NCBI GenBank assembly: GCA_039545355.1
Contig: BCJJ01000016.1
Location: forward strand, 434,001 to 498,000
DNA from: Trichosporon coremiiforme
Taxonomy: Eukaryota > Basidiomycota > Tremellomycetes > Trichosporonales > Trichosporonaceae
Length of the DNA stretch: 64,000 nucleotides
Direction: 5' to 3'
Below are positions 21,346 to 32,167 of the stretch, one piece after another. The translations under genes and the position numbers were made by a program. The notes below the pieces were generated by a model. It was not told where the DNA came from and ran no database searches. It saw nothing but the letters and a program-made list of their open reading frames with translations. Numbering within the stretch: position 1 is the stretch's first letter; each line of letters opens with the position of its first letter.

Positions 21346-22303
21346 GATTTCGATTACTCCAAAGAGGGGTGTTCGAAAGGTGAGAAAGGGTGCGATGGAA
21401 GTAAAGGCAGATGAGTAACAATGACAAATGACTGCTGAAAGTAGGCGGATGGACACCGGTGGACGACTCGTGTCGTCACTTTCACGTGGCTGGGATGGCT
21501 CCGCCGAGCGGCAGTTGTGGAAGCGACGGAAGCAAACCATTGATTGTTGTGAGTGGCGACAGCGCTGGTAGTGGTGGCGAGCGGAATGTCTCACGCGGTG
21601 CAGAACACTAGCGAGAACTGGAGGCGAAGGCTGAGTTCATGGCGTGCACATGGCTTGCACCAGGAACCGAAGGTGTGAGGGTGACAGGCCTCCAATATGT
21701 ATCCTCGCTGACAAGACGGCGATTGTTTGTGGATGAGTGATGTTGTCCCAGAACGTGAACAATCGAAGGGACTGACAGGGGACGATCATGGAGGGCGAAA
21801 CCAACTGCTACATGCTACACGATCACGTTTGAGACACACTTTCACTCTCTCCATCACTACTGTCCGGAACTCCGAGCCCATACTGGGCATCGCAGTCGCG
21901 GTCGGCGGCGGGCGGACCATGTGCTCAGAGGATTGTCGACCTATCTTGTGTCCGGCACCCCCAAATGGTGCCAACGCCGTCGCACTAAGCACCTGTACCC
22001 AACGGTCGTCGGAGCCCTGCACCGTTCAGCGGACCGCGAGCCGACCGGTGAGATGCTTGTCTTCCTCCATTTGCCTCGGGTTGCTCTTCCTTCCTCCTCT
22101 TCTCCAACCCTCCAAGCCTCCTACCGCTCCTTCTACTCTGCGTCGAGTTCCCATTGCTTTTCTTCAACTCTACTTTCGAAACCTCACATCCAGCTTAGGG
22201 AAAGGAAGCGTCCCTTACTTCCTGCCTGCTCGATTGCCTACTGCCTTCACCTCTTTAAATTCCTCCCTGCCTTCTTCTTTGCCGTGTCAACAACGTTGCA
22301 ATC
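21346..22303. other. Divergent intergenic region, UFD1 / RRM protein gene
   Basis: About 960 bp with no supportable gene. The right 250 bp is strongly pyrimidine-rich on the + strand (CTTCCTCC, TCTTCTCC runs), as expected for the leader of the RRM gene. I see no TATA box or RNA gene. Confidence 0.45.
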
Positions 22304-23960
22304 ATGCAGTCTCCCGGCTCCGATCTCCTCGAAGTCCGCATGATGGGCCTCAACAAGAGCAGTGAGTAGCGTAATTCTTGCCTTGAATGCGTTGACAATC
22401 TTCTCCAGTTACTACTGAGGCTCTTGGAGAGTTCCTCGGCAAAGGCGGTATGTTGCATCTGCCAGAGCATGGCTGACCTCAGAAGTACGCGTCAGGGGCA
22501 TCCTTCTCCATCCCCAGACCAAGGGCCCATTTCAATGGGCGCAGGTCTGGGTCGCAACGGAGAGTGAAGTTATCCAGCTGCTCGAGCTCCGCGATGTTCT
22601 CGCCGTCAATGGCATGTAAGTCTCTTATTCGTGCTCCTGCCTCGCCTTGTCGGTGGCTGACGTATCGAAGCACCATCAACCGCGCCTTCCCACAGCAATC
22701 GTTCACCACTCCTCCTCAGATGTCCTGGGACATTTTCTCCCAGCTCAACCGCGCCACTCGCAGCCATACGACCCCCAGTACTCCTTTTGTGTCTACTCCA
22801 TACCCTCAGAACCCCTTCGGACTCCAGGCACTTCCAGGAAGCCCCATCTTCCCTCGCCTGGAGCAGTCACCTACTCTTCCACGCAACCTCTACGTCCTCA
22901 ACCTTCCTCTTGATCTCACTCAGTAGGTCCCTCAGAATGGGCTTAGCTCATGAACCAGGATCGAGTTCAAGAACCTGTTCATCAACTTTGGAATGGTCGA
23001 GCATTCCATTCTGCTGTCGCAGTTGGACGGTCTCGGTCGTCGCCGGTAGGTTTGGTCTCTGGTTCCAACTCTGACGACAGCGGCTTTGTCCTCATGTTCT
23101 CGCACCGTGAGGCTGTAGAAGCTATGCACCAGATGCACGGCAAGTGGGTCGAGTGAGTCTTCTCTGAGCAGATCGAGTTTGTGCTTATGCGACAGCGGCT
23201 CCAAGCTTGATGTCTCGTGGGCCCTGGTTCAGCGCGAGGCCAAGAATATGCTCAACAATGAAGCCGAGCTGCGCCTTTCTCTGACTGGAGGCTCCCTGCC
23301 CAACCGTGTCGTGCACCCTCCCTCGGTGTCCATTCGTCGCGAGGCGGCTCCCGATAGCTCGGTCATTGTTGAGAACCTCGTGAGACCTGGTCATCCGCTC
23401 GGCAGCTGACAGCCTAGGACTCGTTCCTCTTCCCTGACACAGACGTTGTCAGCTCGATCTTCAAGACCTTTGGACCCATTCAGCGTGTCGTGAAACTCAC
23501 AGATTCGCCTCTGTCCGTTCTGATTCAGTTTGAACACCCCGTCTCCGCGACGGCACTGGTCAACGCCAACGGTCTGCAACTCGGAGACCGCGTGCTCGAG
23601 ACCCGTCCCTTCGCTGCTCCCATGACTCCCGGAGCCTTCGATCCCTTCGCTGAAGCTAGCCGCCGCTGGCTCGACGAGGCAGCCTACAAGGCGGGACCCG
23701 TGCTTCCGCAGACGCCCCAGTCTCTGCCTCCTCGCGGAACCCGCTTGAGCGCCGACTCTGTTCCTTTCATTCCCAACTCGAAGGCCGATGAGTCGCCCCT
23801 GGCGCACGCCGGAAAGATGGTAGGCAAGATGAAGGCGGCCATGGCCAACCACGTCATTTCTCTCGACAGTGACTCTTCCGACTCTGGAAAGGACTCTGAG
23901 CACTCCGATGTCGGTTGCGACAACGCTGCTGTCCAGATTGCCGTTGAAGAGAAGGCCTGA
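22304..23960 (+). CDS. RNA-binding protein with RRM domains
   Basis: Seven or so exons. The first starts MQSPGSDLLEVRMMGLNK and continues with a short domain (TTEALGEFLGKG, WAQVWVATESEVIQLLEL), possibly a degenerate RRM. A clear RRM follows: RNP2 is LYVLNLPLDL, RNP1 is RGFVLMF, with FKNLFINFGMVEHS between them. Junction CGTCGCCG to CGGCTTTG restores RRRGFVLMF. A second RRM-like region spans DSSVIVENL, SSIFKTFGPIQRVV and VLIQFEHPVSATALVNANG. The C-terminus is Ser/Asp-rich (SLDSDSSDSGKDSEHSD). This layout suggests an mRNA-binding regulator in the nucleus or cytosol, but I cannot name an ortholog. It is convergent with NUP53. Confidence 0.72.
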
Positions 23961-24230
23961 CCCCACCCTCAAGAAACTCACCAAAAGCAAACCCATGTCC
24001 ATTCGCAATACGATCCGCCGTGTCACCTGTAGCGGCATTGAATCATGTTCTGCCATTCCTGATAATGCCCATTTCACGCCCATTTGACGCCTGTCATGCT
24101 CACTATGTAAGCAAGTTCGTTCAGACCGTGTTGTACTTTCGCCTCGATCCGACAGTTTCGGGTCCTCAGTTGTACATAGCCAGCGGGGCACTATGCATCA
24201 CATGAGTCTATCGTACACGGTATCAACACT

Positions 24231-25240
24231 CTAACGGCCAAACTGGGGTCAGCAAAACACTCGATGCGCATTCACTCACAATTAGCTCCGCGGCACGGCC
24301 AAGGATGCCCGACGGCTGCTCCGGTTCCTCCCAAGCGTAGTCCTCCTTCGCGACTTCGCTCGCTTTTGGTTTGGGTCGAATGATGCTGGCGCTCTTGAGT
24401 TCGACGGCGTTGCCAGCGGCCGACGAGTTGACGGGAGCGGGCCCAACGCCGCTGACAAGAGTGAGGCCCTGCGTCGAGCCCGGTCCAGCAATCTTGAATC
24501 CCAGCATCCACCTTCCGTTCACGATTTCTCCATGACGACGCAGCGCATAACTGGCAGCGAGGGGATCTCCATAGGTGACAACCCACCAGTTGCTCCCGTC
24601 CGGGCCCGGAATGTAGCTGACAACCGGACCAATGGACTCGAGATACGCACGCAGCGTGGAGAGGAACTCGACTGGGGGACCAAAGACGTGCAGCGTCGTC
24701 GTGTCCGCGTCCGGCTCGAGCGCGGGCGGAACAGGAATGCTGGCGGGCCCCTGAGGAGCCGCACGCGCCGGCGGGTCGTCGTGGAGGGATGACGTGGGGA
24801 TGCCGTCCTCATCAGCCTGGGAGGCGCGGTACCGCGTCATGTTTCCGCGGGGCGAGGAGGTCGACTCGTTGATCGAGGAGGAGAAGCGCGCAGTCGGGGA
24901 GCGCTTGGGTGCCGGCGGCGAGGCTGCGCCAGGAGAGCTGCCCTGGGGAGTTAGCTGCTTCTGCACAATAGGGAAGCTGATGGCGCCCGGCCAGATAAAC
25001 GTCTGACAAGAACACTCAGTAAAAGAGTCTATTCACTTGTGCAGTCACGCTGTCAAGTCTACTCACAAGAGCAGCCTTGGCCGCGGGGCTGGCGGCGAAA
25101 GTAGGTAAGAACTTGGGAGCCTCCGAGTTCGGGTCCGGGTCATCGCTGACGAAGCGCGCGCGGGACGACGACGCACGCGCAGGTGACGAGAACGCCGACT
25201 GGCGCGCCGGCGTGCTCGGCTGCGTCCACCAGTCAGACAT
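24231..25240 (-). CDS. Nucleoporin Nup53/Nup35 (MPPN-type RRM)
   Basis: At least three exons. The first starts MSDWWTQPSTPARQSAFSSP at 25240 and is Ser/Pro-rich. The second begins TFIWPGAISFPIVQK. The Nup35-type RRM follows: TTTLHVFGPPVEFLSTLRAYLESIGPVV, GSNWWVVTYGDPLAASYALRRHGEIVNGRWMLGFK, which matches the family pattern (SNW, A-AL-RNG, GxWMLGVK). The last exon is only 12 nt (24231-24242) and adds FGR and a stop, so the C-terminus reads RAAELIFGR. This matches the C-terminal membrane-binding amphipathic helix that ends in FG-aromatic/basic in Nup53. The preceding intron (24243-24279) is 37 nt. Known role: inner-ring nucleoporin that binds Nup170/155 and membrane. Good match. Confidence 0.87.
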
Positions 25241-26484
25241 GGTGGGAGGTGTCAGTACGTCTGTTGTTGTTGATGTCGTTTTGTTCGATCTAACTTCAGC
25301 TAGCCTGGACCTCTCCAGAGACGATCGTGATACTGAAGTGCCGTGCCACACGTCATTGAGTGCTGAATATCACGTGACTCAATCGTCCTTGTTCGGTGAT
25401 GTCACCTTGGACTCGGGAACAGTGGCTGTGTGCGCGCTGTGCGATCGAGCACATGAGCATGAAGCTTTGCCCACCTCTGCATACGGAAGGAGGTTAGTTG
25501 GTCATCGCGCGCCGAAGCTCGTTTCGCAACGGCCGAGAGGAGCCGCAACATTACTACGGCCGTCCACAAGACACGGATCTGCCCCAAGGAAATGGATCTG
25601 CGTTCAAACATGGCACTCTCATGTGCGCCATGGGACGGTAATCGAGCTTGAACGAGAAGAGAGCAGTGCTGTATACCTGTGATGGTGACAAGCTCGGGGG
25701 TAACAATGACCGGACGCCAAGAGGCGCTCGGCGCTCGGCTTGCTCGGCCAGGTATGCGGAGAAGCTGGGGCTCCAAGCAGACAGCACCGATGCATCCTCG
25801 AGGAGGCGTAGCAGGTCTGCTGCCAGTTAGCTCTCCCTCCTCTGAGCACGCACGGAAGAGAGGCAGCGCAGGCACTGGTCGACAACGGCCTTGAGCACGG
25901 AGCCTCACAGCAATGGTCTCATAGTGGAATGCGTTCAATCGATCACGCTGCCTTCGATGCATGCTGGGCCCAAGCTAGAAGTCTTAGGCTGCTTCCTGCC
26001 AGCGATAGCGATTGGGATTCGAAAGTCGCAGACCAGTCGATGACTGCTGAAAGGGCCCCACGCCTCCGCCTTGGTGGCCGTGCCTAGCCTGTCATTCCAA
26101 CTTTGAGATGAACGCTTGTTTCGTAGAGCATTCCGGTCTGGCACAAGCCGCTCTCGGCCGGTAGGGGGTCGGTCTCCGCATGATCGATCGGAGATCTCCC
26201 TCCCCGACCCTCGGCACCGATCTGCAGTGCGATCAGGTGTGCGGGGTAGAGATCACGGGCTGACGAAAGGAGATATGGACATGTCATGTCAAGGGCCGCC
26301 GCCGGTAGGGACGAATGGGAGATAGCCGGGGTGTGGGGGCGGAGGACGCCGGTGACTGGGCGCACCCACCCACACCGCTGTCCACGCTTGGCACGGCATG
26401 TCGATGCATTGAAATATCGGTGACTTGGAGCCATTCTTCCCCATTCTCCAGCAACAACAACAACGACAACAACAAACCAGCACC
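25241..26484. other. Divergent intergenic region, NUP53 / dienoyl-CoA reductase
   Basis: About 1.2 kb without a supportable gene. An open frame on the - strand (25402-25962, 186 codons) shows no recognisable domain, and other frames overlap it. It contains the overlapping CACGTG/TGACTCA site at 25371-25381. Confidence 0.45.
25371..25381 (+). promoter_or_regulatory. Overlapping E-box and AP-1/Gcn4 site CACGTGACTCA
   Basis: CACGTG (25371-25376, Cbf1-type E-box) overlaps TGACTCA (25375-25381, bZIP Gcn4/AP-1 type) by two bases, about 130 bp upstream of the NUP53 start on the other strand. Whether it acts on NUP53 or the rightward gene is not known. Confidence 0.4.
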
Positions 26485-27613
26485 ATGAGCAAGACCTTCA
26501 AGGACGGCATCTTCGATGGCAAGGTGCTCTTCATCACGGGCGGCCGTACCGGTATTGGATACGACATTGCCAAGAACATGATGCAGCTCGGCGCCAACGC
26601 TGTTATTGTCGGTCGCGAGTGAGTCTCATTACTGCGCCGTGTGTGTGATGCACACAGGGCATGTATAGACTGATGACACATGCACTGACGCCACACCAGC
26701 GCTGACGGTCTCGCCAAGTCTGCCGCCAATCTTGAGCGCGAGGCCGGCAACGGCAAGAAGTGTATCGCTGCTGCCGCCGACGTCCGTGACAAGAACCAGG
26801 TCCGCGCCGCCGTTTCCAAGACGCTCGAGACGTTTGGCAAGATTGACTTTGTCGTTTGCGGTGAGTGGAAGGTTGCGTTCGCTGCCTGCGCATGTCTCTG
26901 CACAGTATCCCGAGACTTTCTGGCGATCTACACTTGCGGGCGGCAGTTTCCACTTGCTCCGCAGATGCCCGTTAGCGTGTGATTGTGGAGTAGACCGCGT
27001 GCGAGCGGAAAATGCGGAAACCTCTTCCAACACGAAGCGGAACGAAGAATTGACATTTCCAGCGGCCGCGGGCAACTTCCTCGTGCCCATCGACGGCCTG
27101 TCGGAGAATGGCTTCAAGACCGTCATTGACATTGACCTGCTCGGCACCTACAACACGATCAAGGCGACCCTGCACCCTCTGCGCGAGACGCAGGGTGCGT
27201 ACATTCACATCTCGGCCACGCTCCACTACCGCGGCACGCCCTACCAGCCCCACGTCTCGGCCGCCAAGGCGGGCATTGACGCGCTCTCCAACGTTCTCGC
27301 CGTCGAGGAGGGTCCCCGCGGTATCCGCTCGAACGTCATTGCTCCCGGCCCCATTGGCGAGACCGAGGGCATGAAGCGTCTCGGCACCAAGGGTTACGAC
27401 CCCAAGAGCGTCATCCCCCTCGGCCGCCAGGGATACAAGCAGGAGATCTCGGACGCGGCCGTCTTCCTCTTCTCCGACGCCGGCAAGTACATCACGGGCC
27501 AGACGCTCGTCGTCGACGGCGGCCACCGCCACCTCACCCACGCCTCGCTGCCCTACCCCATGATGGTCCTCGAGCCCGAGAAGGTTAAGGCCATGTTCCA
27601 GGGCAAGCTTTAA
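26485..27613 (+). CDS. Peroxisomal-type 2,4-dienoyl-CoA reductase (SDR family)
   Basis: Three exons (26485-26618, 26700-26860, 27063-27613) give 281 residues. The Rossmann motif is VLFITGGRTGIGYDIAK and the second is VVCAAAGNFLVP, the CAAGNFL variant that marks the DECR2/Sps19 branch. The SDR Tyr-x3-Lys is replaced by SATLHYRGTPYQPHVSAAKAGID, as in human DECR2, where the Tyr position differs. IRSNVIAPGPIGETEG and TGQTLVVDGGH are typical. It reduces 2,4-dienoyl-CoA with NADPH in beta-oxidation of unsaturated fatty acids. The C-terminus is QGKL, close to but not a canonical PTS1 (SKL-type). Intron 2 (202 nt) is long for this genome. Pex12 lies in the same window but there is no sign of joint control. 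Confidence 0.88.
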
Positions 27614-27765
27614 GTATAGTAAATAGGACGACGCGCACAGGGCAAAAGCGCGCATGCAGTTTTTCCTTTCCATTCTACATAGTGTTCATAAGATGACGAT
27701 TAGAGGGGATTCGTTATATACTGTAGGGGTGTGCTCCGTTTACAACCGACTCTAAGCTATTCCTC

Positions 27766-30700
27766 TCACGTGCTCGTACTGGCACTAGAGCCCTCGGCGG
27801 GCTCCTTCTTGGCCGAGGCATCGCTAACGCCTCCGACGCCGTTACCCGTGTCGACGCCCTCGGTACCAGTGTCGGCATGCGGGAGAGCGTCACTCTGGGC
27901 GCTCTGCGTCGAGTCGTCGCCGACCATCTTGGTGTCATTGCTGGGCTTCCAGTTGGCGACTGGGGTGCCCGTCCGCGGGTCGATCTGGGCCAGGAAGCCA
28001 TAGCTCCAAAGCTGGATCGCGTCGCCCTCGGTACCCTCGGGGGAGAGCTTGCCGAGGTCGCCGATGGCGAATGATCCCCCATCGGCGCTGTCGCCGGCAG
28101 CTGGGGCCGTCGCATTGCCAGTGACAGGGAGTGTCGCGTTGTCCCTCGGCTGCTTTGGGGGCTGGAACACCGGACTCCACACCTCGGTGTAGAGCACGTC
28201 CTTGCTTCCGGCGATCGAGTCCCAGAGCCGCCCCTGCGCCGCATGCAGGGCGAGGACGAGGCCGCGGTCGCTGCACCACTTTGGCTGTTCCTCGGTACCA
28301 TTGCTCGGCCCACTGCTGACAGTGACGGACTCGAGGCTGTTGCCCCCGGCTCCGCAGAGCGCGAGCTGCCGCCCCACACCTGCTGCCATCATGCCCTGCT
28401 GCCAGCCCCAGGCTACTGCGCCGTGGTACGCGCGGTTGGAGAAGGTCTCGGCGTCGCTGTCGTTGAAGCTGAAGGCGGCGTTGGCGACGAGCATACCCGC
28501 ATTCGTGAGCAGGCCGCGCGGGTACGGTTGCAGCGCCTGCACCGTCGCGATAACAGCCTCCTTCTTCACGTTTTGCCCGTAGAGCAGCAGGAAGGACAGG
28601 TCCGAGTGCTGGATGTGCACCGGCTTCAGATTGTCCCGCAGCGAGAGGGCGTAGTACGTATCCCGCTGCGAGCGGGGATAGGTGCTGCTCGGCCGGCCCC
28701 CGCCCTCCTCCCCATCGCTCCATGACTCATCGTCGTCATGATCGTCCTTGTGATTGTCCTTATGGTCGTTGCCGCCGTCGCGGCGTTGGTTGCCGGCATC
28801 ACTGTGCGTCTTGTTTGGCACGCCGATTGCCCACCCGGGAGCGTTGTACCCGTCCGCCGTCTGGGAGCCGTTCAAACTACCGGCGCCGTACAGGAGCGAG
28901 TCACTCAGGTTCGCGAGCTTGACATAATTGTCTAGCCGCTCCTTGCTCTTGACGTGCGCAATGTTGACGTGGAAGTGTTTGAGGGCGCGGCTCTCCCAGC
29001 GCCCTGCGAAATGGCCCGCTTGGTTGAAACGCTTGCCCTTGATCAGGCCGGCGCGGTGCAGCTGCGAGATGGCACGAAGCGCGGCAGGGACTAGGGCAAC
29101 ATTCACGTCGAATGGATAGCTGCCCCAACCCAAGCCGGCCGCCGAGTCGCGCCAGTTGCCAACGGGGTAGGAGCGCACCTTGACGAGATTCTCACGGCGG
29201 GGGTGCACCGCGAACTCGCGCGCCAGTTCGATGACATGCTCGGCGTTGGTCTCGAGCAGCTCCTTGTATGTGCCCTCTACGAGCGAAGAGTTGCGGCCAA
29301 GGAACTCGTCGAGTCGGCCCTCGCCCTGAGGCGCAGTTGCGTACGCTGCCACAAGTGGGAGCAGGAGGAAGTCCGTGTCCACCATCGTGTAAGCGTACAC
29401 GGGCTTGTTTCCGAGCTCTGGCTGACCCGCCTTGGCATTCAGGTAACTCGCGTAGTCGCCAACCTGATGTTAGCTTGCAAACCAATCATGAGCTCACGGT
29501 TTCCTCGTGGCACAGCTCTCCGCTCGTGCTGTTCGTGCGCTCAATGGCAGCGGCCATTACGGCTTCCACTGCCTCAGACGAAAGGACGGGAAGCATGAGC
29601 CGTGCTGCGATCAACGTGTCACGGCCGAAGTCTTATGTCAGCTCTCTGGCGGAAGAAGGTAGCTTACAGGTCAGGAAGCGCCACCCGCCGGCGAGGAACT
29701 CGGTATCGTAGGTGAGGAACGACATCTGCTGTGCCACTTCTGCGCCTTGGCCGTGAATAGCCGACAGCACCTTGTCGAGGTTGGCTGATGTCGAGCCTGA
29801 AGTGCGGTTTCCTGACCCGGCGCCGTTCACCGCGGACTGCATCGGCTGTGAGGAGACGGGCGCGGGCGCGGCGCTGTTGCCAGCAACGGTCGCGTTCGGC
29901 GTAGGAGTGAATGCCACGTTTGGCACCACCTGCCGTGTCTGGTTCTCGTGCAGCGTATAGATCGGATTCGTCGTTGTCATGCCCGCCGGATAGGTTGTGG
30001 CAGTAACGAGCGCGGTCGACTCTGACATGGGCCTGCCGGCTGGTCCACCTGTGGCAGTGGTGTTGCCGCTGCCGGTGGGCCTCAAGAACAGATCGTCTGG
30101 TCCGAGGCCGCTTGCCTCGACCCAGGGCGTTTCGGGTGTGGTGCCGGTCCAGTTGAAATGGCTACGGAAGTGCAGAGTCATTGGAGTCTTGTTGTCGCTA
30201 CGCCAGAAACGGATGCCCGGCGGCCCGTCAGATCGCTTCGTGACTGCCAAGCCAGCATTGTTGCCAGTCTTGAACGTGAGGTATTGCACTGTAGTGCCAT
30301 TAAGCCAATGCCGCACGAGCTGCACCGAATCTCGCGTCACTTCGCCCAGGGTGTAGTTGAAAACCGAGTTGAACACCTTTCCACCCGATTCGGTATAGTC
30401 TCGTAGCGTCCTCACGCTACCAACTGCGGGATGTTAATTTCCACGTCGAGTCCACACCGACTCACTCAGCGTCACCCCAAAGCGAACATCATTGTCGAGC
30501 TTGAGGTCGCCCTCGACGCCCCGTTGCTCGTCGGCGTCACGTAGCGACTTCACGGACGACCTGTCAAGTGAGGCTGTCACTGACGAGTTGAGATCCTGGG
30601 GTACAAAATACACTAGTGCGCCAGTGTTTGCCCGGTGGAACGCGGTTATAAACCTCGCCGGATGACCGACCTCTGGCTCAGCATCACTGCATGTTAGCTT

Positions 30701-30976
30701 GTTGACAGACGCTCAAACTCACTTGGACAGCACGATTTGCACGGCGGTGTTGTTGTCGCGCAGCACGTAATTGTCGTAGCCTGCAAAGGAGACTGGGCCA
30801 AAGTTCAGGTCGCCGCCACTCTGGGATGCCGCCGAGCCGGATGTTGGAGCGGCCGACGAAGCCGGGCTCGGGCCTTGAGCCGGCGATCCTGCGGGCTGCC
30901 CAGAGCTAGCCAATGCGCTGACCGCATCTTGCGCCGTCGCTGTCAGCAGACAGCTCAATGCGAGAGCTCTCCACAT
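27766..30976 (-). CDS. Large secreted glycosidase-like protein (GDE-C / six-hairpin type)
   Basis: About five exons from ATG 30976. A signal peptide is visible (MWRALALSCLLTATAQDAVS) and then a Ser/Gly/Ala-rich linker. The middle has beta-rich sequence (GYDNYVLRDNNTAVQIVLS; FNYTLGEVTRDSVQLVRHWLNGT). The catalytic-type domain begins around GGWRFLTYFGRDTLIAARLMLPVL, which resembles the (alpha/alpha)6 amylo-alpha-1,6-glucosidase (GDE C-terminal) motif GRDT, with RTNSTSGELCHEETVGDY following. Many N-glycosylation sites (NSS, NTT, NGT, NAT) fit a secreted or wall protein. The last 150 residues are Ser/Thr/Asp-rich. Length is roughly 1000 residues. It is probably an extracellular glycoside hydrolase acting on alpha-glucans, but the substrate is inferred from the fold motif alone. 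Confidence 0.6.
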
Positions 30977-32167
30977 GGTGAGGCTGGAGCAGCTGGATGA
31001 TATGTAGAAGGGCGAAGAGGAACTCGTTGACTTTGTATGCTTTGGGGTTATAAAGTTGGATCGAGAGTGGGCCGCTAGCAGCAAGGAACGGGAATTTGGA
31101 GAGCGGCGTAATAACTCTCGTCATAAACTTAAGGCCTGGTGGTCATCTGAGGTGAGCTGGGTTTTGGAGCGGAGGGTGTGGCGGAGATGATGACGCCGTA
31201 ACGATGAGTGAAAGAGAAAGACCCATGAGCGAGCGCATGATAAGGAACGAGGCCGGCCCCGAGGATGGTTTGGACTCGGAACTACTGAGGAACAGGCTAA
31301 GAGCGCTAAGAGGGAAGAGGGCGGCCCGGCAGACAAGTTGTTCTGGAAGCGGCGGCGAAGAAGCCCAGAGGAGTGGAATGCCGTTGATGATCCACGGAGG
31401 AGGGCCCCCTCATGGCCTCGCCGGGGTCAGGTGGGGAGTCCCAACACAACATGCACGTACATCCGTTCTAGATGGTTTAGCTGCCGCGTGGTCTAGCGGC
31501 ATGACGTACCTGCCGCCCTCGGGCGATCCGCCTGAGCCAAAGGCGCTCGGGTGCTCAGGTTCGTTGAGCCCTGGCCATTCTGCCCAACATGGGCGGTCCC
31601 TGAAAGGGCAATCTAAGATCGACTCAGTTAGCTCAGCTTCTCGTACTTCCCGTCTCGAGCCGCCCTCTACTGCCCTTTACGCCCTCCAGCGTCCAGGTTC
31701 TTCCTGCTTGCCCACCACACGCCGCATTCTGCCTCCACCTTCCCACCCTGGCCCCCCGTCTCTCCCCGCAGAACCCCTTTATCCTGTCATTACAAAGTCT
31801 TCGAAAACACGTCTAATCATTTGAAGCGCTTCCGCTAATCCACATACAAACACCCACGTGCTGTTTATTACAAGTTCGGCGCAACAATCACATCACCATC
31901 CCGACTCTCTCAGGCCGACGTCGGCCCAGTATCCTCCGCGTTTCGAACACTCGACACCGTCTCATTCGCCTCTCGTGCTAATCTCCTTCGACAACCTACT
32001 TGCCGCTGCCTATTCCTTCCTTTGCTACATTTCTGTTTCTATCTTTCAGCAGCCGACCCTACCAGCCCCTCCTCTGCTATCAACGACCTACCTACTGTCT
32101 CTGTCCTATTTGCCGCCGAACAATTTCGCCTTCGTCCCACTCATTCGAAGTCCGTCAAGCCTCTCCG
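30977..32167. other. Divergent intergenic region, glycosidase / VTT gene
   Basis: About 1.2 kb. The right 330 bp is a CT-rich leader for the VTT gene. An open frame at 31204-31824 (206 codons) looks non-coding (no domain, biased composition). A tRNA A-box-like sequence (TGGTCTAGCGG at about 31491) does not fold into a tRNA. A CACGTG E-box sits at 31855-31860. Confidence 0.45.
31855..31860 (+). promoter_or_regulatory. E-box CACGTG upstream of the VTT gene
   Basis: CACGTG lies about 308 bp before the VTT ATG, at the border of its pyrimidine-rich leader. Such sites bind Cbf1 or other bHLH factors in fungi; function here is inference. Confidence 0.3.

Noticed and set aside
25402..25962. 186-codon open frame on the - strand
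   Set aside because: No domain, no good start context, and frames on the other strand are equally open. Likely non-coding.
31485..31580. tRNA-like A box (TGGTCTAGCGG) and GGTTCG-like B box
   Set aside because: The stems do not pair: no acceptor stem, no anticodon stem, and the T-loop is off. It is probably chance.
31204..31824. 206-codon open frame on the + strand
   Set aside because: Low-complexity composition with no domain or splice signals; it ends in the CT-rich leader of the VTT gene.
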